Source of the DNA: a bacterium EF100-94H03 bin56
GTDB taxonomy: Bacteria > Pseudomonadota > Alphaproteobacteria > SP197
Length of the DNA: 48,605 bases
Direction: 5' to 3'
Assembly (NCBI GenBank): GCA_002238685.1
Contig: MPMV01000032.1
Span: 1-48,605 of the forward strand
Both the position numbers and the translations under genes were made by a program. Positions 25,738-33,507 of this stretch are shown one piece after another (within the stretch, counting starts at the first letter, position 1; each line of letters begins with the position of its first letter). The notes under the pieces were generated by a model. The model saw only the letters and a program-made list of their open reading frames with translations. It searched no databases and was not told the DNA's origin.

Positions 25738-27012
25738 TCAGAAGAAGACGTAGGCTCGAACTATCACGTTCTTACGACACGGCGCATCATCGGGCGTTGT
25801 GGGATCCTTGGCCGCGGTGTGGAAGGACCAGCGCGAAACCGACCCGTCGGTCACCGAGTCATAACACTTGAGCATTGAAACCTCGGTTGGGGTCTGCTTG
25901 GGTAACCAATACCACTCGTGCTCGGCCCGATAGGTGAACCGCGTGGTTTCGCCCACCCGGTCGTCGTAGATGCGGTAGTCGGTGATGTAAGGCTGGTCGG
26001 CGAACGAAGGCCAGGCACAGAGAACAAACGGCCACTGCTGCACCGTCTCCATTGGCTTGGCCAAATTGAGCGACATGAATCGCCGCGACATTTTTTTGTC
26101 GGCTTGCGCCTCCGTGTAGTGCTGCTCGCGGCCGAAATTGCGCAGGTTGCGCGTCAACAGCTCGCGGCAGCGCACCCGGCCGCTGTTGTCGTTAAGGTCG
26201 TTGTGCACTAGATTGATGTATTCGGTGGTGACCCCAGGATCTTTGTTGTCTTGATCCTCTACCGCCACTCGGTCACTGCCGTACTCATTGTTGAACACGT
26301 CGTGGTTGTAGACGAGGGCATCGGTAGCACCGGGGAAGAAGTCGAGTAGCAGCTGCTCCATTTCCGGGTAGAAAACCCGCTCCACCTCGGCCGCGTCGTA
26401 GAAGTTGTTACATTTGGACTCGCAGTGCGCCAACGACACACCGAGCTTGTCCATCGACTCAGCGCCGTAAGGCGACAGCCCCGGGTGATATTCCTCGATA
26501 CGTCTCGCGTCGCGCACCACCTGCGGGAAGTAGAGGCATTGCCGTTCGTAGTTATCTTCGTCCTCGGACAGTGCCTGCACCTCGGCAGCGCGCGCCGGGT
26601 CCCGCCACGCGGCGTGCGACGAAACCAGCCCATAGGTGGGCTGCTCGAATACCGTGTAACGAATCGGCATGACAAGACCGCCCTCGGGCGCTTTCATGTT
26701 GTTTGTCCGAATGTGCGCCACACACTCGTCGTAGGTGCGAAGACCCTCGCCCCACTGAGTTGCAATTGGGCCCGGCGGTGCGTTGCTGATGCTCTCTATC
26801 AACCGTTGCGCCGCGCCCTCGGCCGCCTGACTCAAACCCTCCTCTATCGCCGCCGTCGTTCCGCCATCGCCGTTTTGATCAAACGCCATGAAGGACAAAC
26901 CGCCGTTAGCGGCAATGGGCGGAGGTTGGCCCTCGGTGAGCTGCAGGGTGGGGACATAAATTGACGGTGACGGTGTATCGGTTTCCGCAGTCTGTTTCGC
27001 AAGCGGGTCCAT
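25738..27012 (-). CDS. CmcJ/AsaB-like oxidoreductase
   Basis: The product is 424 residues from the ATG at 27012, chosen for the GGAG 9-12 nt upstream; the frame extends to 27123. The C-terminal ~270 residues carry family landmarks: MPIRYTVFE, VHNDLND followed by GRVR, RFMSLNLAKPMETVQQWPF (family usually NlWkP), YDDRVGE, HEWYWLPKQTPTEVSMLKCY and DAPCRKNVIVRAYVFF. Related proteins include cephamycin CmcJ and fungal AsaB/NvfI, which hydroxylate, desaturate or form endoperoxides during natural-product synthesis. A ~140-residue N-terminal extension is unusual; it lacks a recognisable domain. It converges on the GFA gene. The substrate is not inferable. Confidence 0.75.
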   Translation of the reverse strand: MDPLAKQTAETDTPSPSIYVPTLQLTEGQPPPIAANGGLSFMAFDQNGDGGTTAAIEEGLSQAAEGAAQRLIESISNAPPGPIATQWGEGLRTYDECVAHIRTNNMKAPEGGLVMPIRYTVFEQPTYGLVSSHAAWRDPARAAEVQALSEDEDNYERQCLYFPQVVRDARRIEEYHPGLSPYGAESMDKLGVSLAHCESKCNNFYDAAEVERVFYPEMEQLLLDFFPGATDALVYNHDVFNNEYGSDRVAVEDQDNKDPGVTTEYINLVHNDLNDNSGRVRCRELLTRNLRNFGREQHYTEAQADKKMSRRFMSLNLAKPMETVQQWPFVLCAWPSFADQPYITDYRIYDDRVGETTRFTYRAEHEWYWLPKQTPTEVSMLKCYDSVTDGSVSRWSFHTAAKDPTTPDDAPCRKNVIVRAYVFF

Positions 27013-27283
27013 ATGGTGAATCTCCAGACAGTTTCCTATTAGCCCACCGCGATCGTACCCCCGGGGGCCCCAAAGCTCCATGAGCTGTAGCTCATCCTCT
27101 CCACCGCGGTGATACAGGTGCACCTGATCACCCTACCTGGGTCTACACAGACGTCCGACGTGTTACCACTTTGTTACCATTTGTAGCCGAGCGTACACGA
27201 CTGAGCAGGACCCAGATTGTCATCCAAAGTGCGCTAAGGTCTTGTCCAGTCGTCCTCGGCGTGCTCAGGCCCCTCCTCTTGCG

Positions 27284-27331
27284 GACTGAAAATCCTTAGT
27301 GCTCGGTGGTTCGATTCCGCCCTGGCCACCA
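27284..27331 (+). repeat. tRNA-Phe 3' fragment (anticodon arm to CCA), right att-like repeat
   Basis: The anticodon loop CTGAAAA (GAA anticodon) within GGACTGAAAATCC is followed by a T-arm GGTGGTTCGATTCCGCC and acceptor strand TGGCCACCA, as in alphaproteobacterial tRNA-Phe. No D-arm or 5' acceptor strand is present upstream, and the variable region is longer than usual, so it is not an intact tRNA gene. The segment 27295-27328 is repeated at 24207-24241. Confidence 0.75.
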
Positions 27332-27409
27332 AGTTAGACCGAAGTGATCGTGTCCCGAGCCGTGGTGCAGAAGCCTGACGTCCACTGCGGTGTCCGGCGT
27401 GTTGGGCCG

Positions 27410-27658
27410 ATGAAGACGACGCTGGACATTCACGATGAACTGTTGGCACGGGCCAAGCGTCACGCCAGGGAAACGGGACGCTCGCTGCGCGCTGTGGTCG
27501 AGGACGGTCTTCGCCGCGCACTTGCGCCTGGAGCACTTGGCCACGAGTGCAAGCTGCCCGATCTCAGAACGGGGAATCCGGACGCGAGCGATCCGCTGGA
27601 ACAGTATTCCTGGCCAGAGTTGCGCGAAATGATCTACGGCGATCCCGGAACGCGGTGA
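27410..27658 (+). CDS. vapB: VapB-type antitoxin
   Basis: The product is 82 residues from the ATG at 27410; the frame begins earlier at 27344 without an RBS. It starts with [20 protein letters not shown] and [18 protein letters not shown], a ribbon-helix-helix DNA-binding domain of the type found in VapB antitoxins. The C-terminal tail ([11 protein letters not shown]) would wrap the toxin. Its stop overlaps the GTG of the following vapC remnant (GTGA). Because the toxin is broken, this is probably an orphan antitoxin. Confidence 0.8.
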   Translation: MKTTLDIHDELLARAKRHARETGRSLRAVVEDGLRRALAPGALGHECKLPDLRTGNPDASDPLEQYSWPELREMIYGDPGTR

Positions 27659-27857
27659 TCGCCGTTGACACCAATCTGCTGACCTTGCGTCCCGGCACGA
27701 GTCGCGGCTGGGTGACGCGGCGCACGCGGTCATGACCGGACTTGCCGAAGGATTCCGGACCTAGGCCAATCAGTGGCCATGCCGCTACGAATTCCTGAGC
27801 GTCGTGACGAACGGTCGCATACGGCGCGCAGGGCACCATCAGTCGACAAACACGTGA
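27655..27857 (+). pseudogene. vapC: vapC PIN-domain toxin, frameshifted and with internal stop
   Basis: [10 protein letters not shown] matches the N-terminal PIN motif with its first catalytic Asp. The matching frame then shifts, giving HESRLGDAAHAVMTGLAEGF, a TAG at 27762 where a Trp codon would be expected, then QWPCRYEFLSVVTNGRI, another family landmark. Downstream homology fades. At least two lesions make it inactive. This differs from the PIN fragment at 23943, so two independent toxin genes decayed on either side of the islet. Confidence 0.75.
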
Positions 27858-27931
27858 AAGACAGTCATGGGGCTCCTGCAAGACACCCCACCCGGCGCGA
27901 TTGACAAGAGCCTCCGGTGACTGGTCCGCAA

Positions 27932-28729
27932 TCAGCCGGCTGCGTTCCTGCGGGACGGAACCGGTGTCAGTGGCTGGCGGCGGCCGAAGTATCGCATGTG
28001 AATCTCGTCACTGAAGCCTTGACCGGGCTCCGTCTCGTAACTCAGCGTCAACATGCGGCGCGATGGTGCGCGAAGGACTGGAGCCACCCGGTGGAGCGCG
28101 CGGCCACCGTTGAAGATCGTCAGGGTCCCCGCCATGACATCGAGTTCCCGCACTCGTGAAGAGCGGCCGGCCGTCAGGTCGTCGATAATGGACGCCAGAT
28201 CCGGGCGATGCCGGATGTCTGGAATGTACTCGAAGGCACCACCGGATCCCGCCTTGCGGAGCATGAGGGTGACCGCACCGTCATTGGTGTCGAAGTGCCA
28301 TCCCAGTTCGTCTCCGCACGCGTACTCGCTCACCATGCACGATGCGATGGCGTCGGCGTTGCGGTAGTAGGGTCGCCGCTCCAGCACCTCCGAGACGAAC
28401 CGCGTGAGGGCGTCCCACATGAAGAGGCGTTGCGACGGTGATTCGCACGGCATCTGGTCAAGGCCCGCGCAGACAAGACTGACCCGGGTCTTCTCGCCCA
28501 TTCCGGTTGGAAAGGCGTTGCGGTGATCGAGGCGCCGGAAGCCGTCACGGCACAGGCGGTCGATCTCTTCTTCCATGGCGGCCAGTCCGGCGGGGTGAAG
28601 GAATCCTGGCATGGTGAAGACACCGTCAGTGGCGAGACGTTGACGTCCCTCGCGCACGATTGCCAACGCTTCAGGACACGTGATATCCGCGATCGGATAG
28701 CGATCGAGATCGACGAGATCTCCCACCAT
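27932..28729 (-). CDS. 2-oxoglutarate/Fe(II)-dependent oxygenase (HalD/ArpA-like)
   Basis: The product is 265 residues with the ATG at 28729; a TTG at 28768 would overlap the preceding gene. Metal-binding His and Asp are in LGWHFDTND, with the distal His in LHRVAPVLR and the oxoglutarate-binding Arg just after (RRMLTLSYE). The GGAFEYIPDIR segment is also typical. Relatives hydroxylate or halogenate free amino acids or small natural products. It is the last gene of a five-gene minus-strand operon, suggesting it prepares or finishes a small-molecule substrate handled by the upstream enzymes. Confidence 0.8.
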   Translation of the reverse strand: MVGDLVDLDRYPIADITCPEALAIVREGRQRLATDGVFTMPGFLHPAGLAAMEEEIDRLCRDGFRRLDHRNAFPTGMGEKTRVSLVCAGLDQMPCESPSQRLFMWDALTRFVSEVLERRPYYRNADAIASCMVSEYACGDELGWHFDTNDGAVTLMLRKAGSGGAFEYIPDIRHRPDLASIIDDLTAGRSSRVRELDVMAGTLTIFNGGRALHRVAPVLRAPSRRMLTLSYETEPGQGFSDEIHMRYFGRRQPLTPVPSRRNAAG

Positions 28730-28742
28730 TGCGCGGTCCGCG

Positions 28743-29288
28743 CTAGACGACGGCACGGCCGCTGCCAATGCGCGGCGATGGCCTGCCGCCGTCGGAGAAC
28801 ACCATCACCGCCAGAATCTCGTCGGGTCGTGGGGCATCCGCGACCATAACCGTCATCGTGTCGAGTTCGTTGAATGACCAGATCTCATCCTTGTGGGCGA
28901 GCGGCACATCGATGGCGGCACCGGCCGACGCCACCTTGGCAACCGAAGGGATGAGCGCCTCGCCACCGCCGCAGGCGGCGCGCATGGGCTTGCCCAGTTT
29001 GGGATGGAGGATGCTGGCAGCGTGCTCTACCTCGCCATGGACGCCGACGATGGCCGCCTTGCCGTAGGCGACGGGTGCACGGCTGAGCATGTCGACGGCA
29101 GCCGCGGCAAAGGCCTCGCCGAAGGCAAGCCCGATGTCGGCGAGATCGGCAAGGTCGGTCGCGAAACGCCCGGCCGCGGAGTTGTCAAGGACAGCGATGG
29201 CAGCAACGCGTGTCACCGGCTCCGGGGCGGCGTGACCGGCTTCCGAATGGATTGTCTCGGTGATGAAGAGAGACTTGCGGCAGTTCAT
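28743..29288 (-). CDS. Amino-acid-synthesis family protein (DUF1185)
   Basis: This 181-residue protein matches the DUF1185/AA_synth family in the segments ETIHSEAG, AAIAVLDNSAAGRF, YGKAAIVGVHGEVEHAA, LHPKLGKPMRAACGGGEALI, IDVPLAHKDEIW and DAPRPDEILAVMVFSDGGRP. The family has known structures but no established reaction as far as I know. Its start overlaps the stop of the dehydrogenase by ATGA, so the genes are translationally coupled. It is commonly found among catabolic genes. Confidence 0.85.
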   Translation of the reverse strand: MNCRKSLFITETIHSEAGHAAPEPVTRVAAIAVLDNSAAGRFATDLADLADIGLAFGEAFAAAAVDMLSRAPVAYGKAAIVGVHGEVEHAASILHPKLGKPMRAACGGGEALIPSVAKVASAGAAIDVPLAHKDEIWSFNELDTMTVMVADAPRPDEILAVMVFSDGGRPSPRIGSGRAVV

Positions 29289-30220
29289 GGCTCGCCCTCC
29301 CCTGATGCGTCAAGTGCGCGGCGCACCGCCACCAGGCGCCGCGCCCTCGCGGCTCCAAGCGAGGCGGCTTCATCCTGGTGGTAGGCGTAGATTCCCTCTC
29401 CCGTCTTCAGTCCGAGCCGACCGCTCGCGATCTTCTCTTCCGCCCACGGGCTGACGTCGCCGCGGCTGCAGAGATCACGGTTGAGATAGCCCGCCACAGA
29501 GCCATAGATGTCGAGTCCCGCCATGTCGAGGAGGCTCATCGGGCCCACCACCGCCAGCTTGTAGCCGATGCCCCAGCTGACACAGGTGTCGAGGTCTTCC
29601 GCGTCGACCACGCCGCGCTCGACGAGATCGAGTGCCTCGCGCATGACGGCATAGAGAATGCGGTTTTCGACAAATCCCGGCACATCGCGCTTCACACGCA
29701 CCGGTATGAGATTGAGGCGGCGCACGCTCGCCATCATCCATTCGACCGTGTCGACCGACGTCTCATCGCCGGCAACAACCTCGACCACGGGGATGATATG
29801 GGGCGGATTGGACCAGTGCATGCCCACCACCCGTCCAGGGGAAGGCAGACCCTCCTGGAGTCTGGAGATGGGAATCCCCGATGTGTCCGATGCGAGAATG
29901 CACGTTTCTGAAACATGACCGGCAATGCTGTCCAGGACCGCGCGCTTGAGATCGAGCTCTTCGGGCACGTTCTCGATCACGAGATCAGCATCGGCGACGG
30001 CATCCTCCAGGGTGTCCGTCAACACGACATCCGTCGCCGAACCCTTTGCGGGAACGCCAAGGTCGTCGAGCACGCCGGCGATGGCAGGAAGTTTCAGGCG
30101 TGTTGCCTCGATGGCCCCGGCACTCACATCGCAGCCCCTGACGGTCATGCCGGAACGCGCCAGCACCGCGGCAATACCGGCGCCCATGGTGCCCAGACCG
30201 ATGACGGCGACGGTGCTCAC
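29285..30220 (-). CDS. 3-hydroxyacyl-CoA dehydrogenase family oxidoreductase
   Basis: The product is 311 residues with a GTG start at 30220, preferred because GGAGG lies 5-10 nt before it; an ATG at 30241 is an alternative. It has the NAD Rossmann motif VAVIGLGTMGAGIAAVLARS, VIENVPEELDLK, the catalytic GMHWSNPP loop and the C-terminal PGFVENRILYAVMREALDLV region. Length and motifs fit single-domain 3-hydroxybutyryl-CoA or L-carnitine dehydrogenase-like enzymes. The substrate within this operon is unknown. Confidence 0.88.
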   Translation of the reverse strand: MSTVAVIGLGTMGAGIAAVLARSGMTVRGCDVSAGAIEATRLKLPAIAGVLDDLGVPAKGSATDVVLTDTLEDAVADADLVIENVPEELDLKRAVLDSIAGHVSETCILASDTSGIPISRLQEGLPSPGRVVGMHWSNPPHIIPVVEVVAGDETSVDTVEWMMASVRRLNLIPVRVKRDVPGFVENRILYAVMREALDLVERGVVDAEDLDTCVSWGIGYKLAVVGPMSLLDMAGLDIYGSVAGYLNRDLCSRGDVSPWAEEKIASGRLGLKTGEGIYAYHQDEAASLGAARARRLVAVRRALDASGEGEP

Positions 30221-30263
30221 GCCCGCCTCCGGACCTGCCATGAACGATGTCGGGCGGGCATCA

Positions 30264-31379
30264 TTAGAGGACGGTCGTCTCGAGGATGTCGACACCGCGC
30301 TGCCGGTCGACGAGATAGATGAGACCGCGGTCATCGATGGTGACATCGTTCGATGAGGCACGGTCCGCTCCCGGTGGCGGTTCGGGCAGATAATGCGCCA
30401 CCTCGCGTGGCTGGAAGGGATCGGCAAAGTCCACCAGGCGCAATCCCTGGGCAAACCAGGCAAAGGGCACCACTGTCGTGCCGGTCAGGCGTTCGCTGGG
30501 CTGATGGCACCCGGTCATCGGCTGCTGAGGTCCGCCGTCGACATCGACGCCCTCGACCTGGAACGTTGAGACGGGGATCGGATTGCCTTCATCGCTGATG
30601 TCGTAGACCCAGGTGAATGCAGGCGCCGCCGGATAGAGCTTGGCCACATCCTCATCGGCCACGATCATGATATCGCGCCCTTTCAGTTTCATGGGCATCC
30701 TCAGGCAGGTGTGCGTGGGATGGGGGAACGACGGACTGGTGTTGCGCCCGGAGATGAGGCGTGGCCTCGTCATGTCGGAGATGTCGAGAATGAAGAAGCC
30801 GTGATGCCAGTAACTGACATTGAGCCGTGATCCCGTCCTCAGGGGGTGGTGGCAGCGGGGCGGCACATAGTCCGACCAGGGATAGGCCTCGCCGCCTGCC
30901 TGCCACTGGCCCTCGAGCCACCATCGCCCGACCTCCTCGGGCCGGGCCGGATCGGCAAGGTCGAGGATCATGACGATGTTGCCGACATAGCCCTCCGCCG
31001 TGGGGGAGATGTACGCGTGGCGGCCATCGAAATCGTAGCGGTGCACACCCTTGCCCGCCGTGATCCACTTGGTGATCAAGCGTGGTTGGCGGGGGTTCGC
31101 CACGTCCCAGATCGCCAGACCACCCTCGGGCGTCCCGTCCACGTGACCGAGCCTCTCGTGATTGACGACCATGATGCCGTCGGCGACCCGCACCTTGTGA
31201 GAATGCATGCCCTCGGGGAGCTCGATGGTCGCCAGGCACTGTGGCCGGGCCGGGTCACCGACATCCCAGATCGAGGTGCCGGCGGGCGGGCGCATGTGAC
31301 CGACATAAAGGGTGCGGCCATCGATCCAGACCTGTCCGCCTCCGGGGCAGTCGATATGTCCGACGCGGTGCACGGTCAT
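30264..31379 (-). CDS. LVIVD-repeat beta-propeller protein
   Basis: This 371-residue protein is made of repeats each ending in an aspartate-rich phrase such as SIWDVGDPARPQ, AIWDVANPRQP, MILDLADPARPEE, FILDISDMTRPR and WVYDISDEGNP, which is the LVIVD pattern of beta-propeller proteins. There is no signal peptide, so it appears cytoplasmic. Histidines are frequent (HSHKV, HHPLRTG, HPTHTC), and metal binding or a lactonase-like activity is conceivable but unproven. Its start overlaps the stop of the bicupin dioxygenase by ATGA, linking the two tightly. Confidence 0.8.
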   Translation of the reverse strand: MTVHRVGHIDCPGGGQVWIDGRTLYVGHMRPPAGTSIWDVGDPARPQCLATIELPEGMHSHKVRVADGIMVVNHERLGHVDGTPEGGLAIWDVANPRQPRLITKWITAGKGVHRYDFDGRHAYISPTAEGYVGNIVMILDLADPARPEEVGRWWLEGQWQAGGEAYPWSDYVPPRCHHPLRTGSRLNVSYWHHGFFILDISDMTRPRLISGRNTSPSFPHPTHTCLRMPMKLKGRDIMIVADEDVAKLYPAAPAFTWVYDISDEGNPIPVSTFQVEGVDVDGGPQQPMTGCHQPSERLTGTTVVPFAWFAQGLRLVDFADPFQPREVAHYLPEPPPGADRASSNDVTIDDRGLIYLVDRQRGVDILETTVL

Positions 31380-32497
31380 GGGGCGAGACGCACGGTTTCG
31401 CCATCGGCCGTCCGGCCCCAGCGCTTGTAGAAACCGAGCCTCCTGAGGGCCGGCTCGTCGCTGGCAACGAAGAGCACGATCGCAGACGATGTCTCGTTGA
31501 CATGTTCCACCCAGCTGCCACCGGGCACGGCAAGGGTATCGAACCGGCGCCAGTCGTGGCGCTCGCCATCGATGATGGAGTGACCCGGACCACCCTCGAA
31601 AGGGGCAACCAGCTGGCTCGCGGTCTGACTGAGCGGCAGGGTGCGCTCGCCCGGACGCAGCATCTGGGCAAAGAAGGTCATGGTGCGGAACACGGGCTCG
31701 CCGTCGAGCGGGTTGACGTACTCGACCTTGAGGCCGTCATGGGGATCACCGTCGTGATCGAGGTTCTCCTCGAGGAACTCCCGCATCGGTTCCCAGCGGT
31801 AAGCATACATCGGCGAAGCCATTCCGGTTCCCCGCATGTGGTCGACAAAGCACGCCCTCAGCCCGCCACGACCGTAGATGTCACGCGAGTACTCGGGACC
31901 GTACCGTGCCGTCTGCCGATTTCTGGGCACGTCCTCTTCCCGGTAGTCGTGCTCGAAATAGATGGCATTCAGGGTCTCCACGAGGGGGAGGTCGAGGACC
32001 GAGAGATTCACGGCCTCCTCGTTACCCATGTTGCCGTGGTTGTGCCAGGTGTCGTGCGGCGTCAGCACCATGTCGCCGGGCCCGAAGACGATGTCCTCCC
32101 CCTCGACGCCGGTGAAATTCATGGTGCCCGTCAGCCCGAAGCGAATGGCATTGGGAGAATGCCTGTGGGGCGGCATGACCTCGTTGGGGTCATTGAGGCG
32201 ATAGGCGGTGTACATGGTCGTCACCGTGGCGCGGCGCGGCGCGAGGCCGGGATTGACGAGGATGAGCGAACGCCGTTCCGAATCCGACATCGAGACGAGG
32301 TCGGCGGAACGCCTGAGCAACGGCTCGATGACGCCATCGTAGTTCCAGACATGGGCGACCGCCTTCGATACCGCCATCAACTGGCGCACCTCGTCGTGAT
32401 CGACATCGCTCGTCGTCGCCCAGAACGGAAACATCGAGGCGCCATGGACGTCGTCGTAGAGACTCTTGAGGGCCGCTTCACGGTCGTTCGTCACCAT
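31376..32497 (-). CDS. Gentisate 1,2-dioxygenase-like bicupin
   Basis: This 373-residue protein has two cupin domains. The first has MPPHRHSPNAIRFGLTG and the later TPHDTWHNHGN, which supply the Fe(II)-binding histidines of ring-cleaving gentisate/salicylate dioxygenases. The second cupin (LVAPFEGGPGHSIIDGERHD) is less canonical. Known enzymes open the ring of gentisate or 1-hydroxy-2-naphthoate. The neighbours lack the usual maleylpyruvate isomerase and fumarylpyruvate hydrolase, so a different aromatic or enol substrate is possible. First gene of the five-gene operon, divergent from the CoA-lyase gene. Confidence 0.85.
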   Translation of the reverse strand: MVTNDREAALKSLYDDVHGASMFPFWATTSDVDHDEVRQLMAVSKAVAHVWNYDGVIEPLLRRSADLVSMSDSERRSLILVNPGLAPRRATVTTMYTAYRLNDPNEVMPPHRHSPNAIRFGLTGTMNFTGVEGEDIVFGPGDMVLTPHDTWHNHGNMGNEEAVNLSVLDLPLVETLNAIYFEHDYREEDVPRNRQTARYGPEYSRDIYGRGGLRACFVDHMRGTGMASPMYAYRWEPMREFLEENLDHDGDPHDGLKVEYVNPLDGEPVFRTMTFFAQMLRPGERTLPLSQTASQLVAPFEGGPGHSIIDGERHDWRRFDTLAVPGGSWVEHVNETSSAIVLFVASDEPALRRLGFYKRWGRTADGETVRLAP

Positions 32498-32625
32498 TCC
32501 CTGACCTTCGCCTGCCCCGCTGCACTCTACCAGCCCCCGGCAGCGTGTGCGACTGCGCGGAGGTGCGGTTGTCCGATCCGGCTGTGGACCTGTAGTGTTT
32601 GCAGCACAGTCCGGGAGGAAAAACA

Positions 32626-33507
32626 GTGCAGCACACGATACGTCCGCGGCGCAGCGTTCTCTACATGCCGGGGTCCAATCCCCGGGCGCTCGAGAAGGCG
32701 AAGACGCTTGCCGCCGACGGGCTCATCTTCGACCTCGAGGACGCCGTCGCTCCCGATGCGAAGGACGAGGCGCGCGGCCTTGTCTGCGCGGCAGTGGCGC
32801 AGGGCGGTTACGCAGAACGAGAGGTGATCATTCGCGTCAATGGCCTGACGACGCCATGGGGACGTGAAGACATCATGCGGGCGGCGTGCTCCGGCGCCCA
32901 TGCCCTTCTGCTGCCGAAAGTCGAGGGTGCCGGATACATCCGCGAGGCACTGTCGCTGATGGATGTTGCCGGCGCCCCGCAATCCATGGCGGTGTGGTGC
33001 ATGATGGAAACGCCGCTCGGCATTCTCCATGCGGAACGGATCGCCTCGGCGAGCCCCAGGATCGGCGCCCTGGTCATGGGGACTTCGGATCTCACCAAGG
33101 ATCTGGGAGCACGGCACACGATCGATCGCATCGCCATGTCGACGAGTCTCGGCATATGCGTCCTTGCGGCGCGGGCGTTTGACGTCTCGATTCTCGATGG
33201 CGTGTTCCTCGATTTGCGGGATGACAGCGGATTCGAGGCCGCCTGCATCCAGGGCCGCGACATGGGATTCGATGGCAAGACCATCATCCATCCACGTCAG
33301 ATCGAGCCGGCCAACAGCGTGTTCGGACCGACCGCCGAGGAAGTTGCCTGGGCGCGGCGCATCATCGAGGCCCACACGGAAGCTTCGGCGAGGGGCGAGG
33401 GTGTGGTCGTGGTCGATGGCAAGCTGATCGAAAACCTCCACGTGGCGGAAGCGAGGCGCACCCTTGCCCTCGCCAACGCCATCGAGCTGACGACCGCCGG
33501 TTCATGA
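32626..33507 (+). CDS. HpcH/HpaI-CitE-type CoA ester lyase (L-malyl-/beta-methylmalyl-CoA lyase-like)
   Basis: The product is 293 residues from a GTG at 32626 with GGGAGG about 10 nt upstream; the frame begins at a TTG at 32599. Motifs are RRSVLYMPGSNPRALEKA, DGLIFDLEDAVAPDAKDEAR, RVNGL, LLPKVEG and METPLGILHAERIA, the Mg- and CoA-binding signature of CitE/Mcl enzymes. These cleave malyl-CoA or beta-methylmalyl-CoA to glyoxylate plus acetyl- or propionyl-CoA. It overlaps the MaoC gene by ATGA, the pairing expected for the beta-methylmalyl-CoA steps of the ethylmalonyl-CoA pathway. Citramalyl-CoA lyase is an alternative. Confidence 0.85.
   Translation: MQHTIRPRRSVLYMPGSNPRALEKAKTLAADGLIFDLEDAVAPDAKDEARGLVCAAVAQGGYAEREVIIRVNGLTTPWGREDIMRAACSGAHALLLPKVEGAGYIREALSLMDVAGAPQSMAVWCMMETPLGILHAERIASASPRIGALVMGTSDLTKDLGARHTIDRIAMSTSLGICVLAARAFDVSILDGVFLDLRDDSGFEAACIQGRDMGFDGKTIIHPRQIEPANSVFGPTAEEVAWARRIIEAHTEASARGEGVVVVDGKLIENLHVAEARRTLALANAIELTTAGS

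Larger units (their letters stand above)
24207..27331. mobile_element. 3.1-kb islet flanked by tRNA-Phe-derived direct repeats
   Basis: The direct repeats at both ends have the sequence of a tRNA-Phe 3' part, a usual attachment site of integrative elements. Inside are three complete genes of a different style from their surroundings: methyltransferase, GFA protein and CmcJ/AsaB-like oxygenase. Outside are toxin-antitoxin remnants. There is no integrase, so the islet is either a satellite mobilised in trans or the residue of a larger island. Confidence 0.6.

Noticed and set aside
27284..27331. Functional tRNA-Phe gene
   Set aside because: The anticodon loop, T-arm and CCA are present but the D-arm and 5' acceptor strand are missing upstream, and the anticodon stem and variable region do not pair normally.
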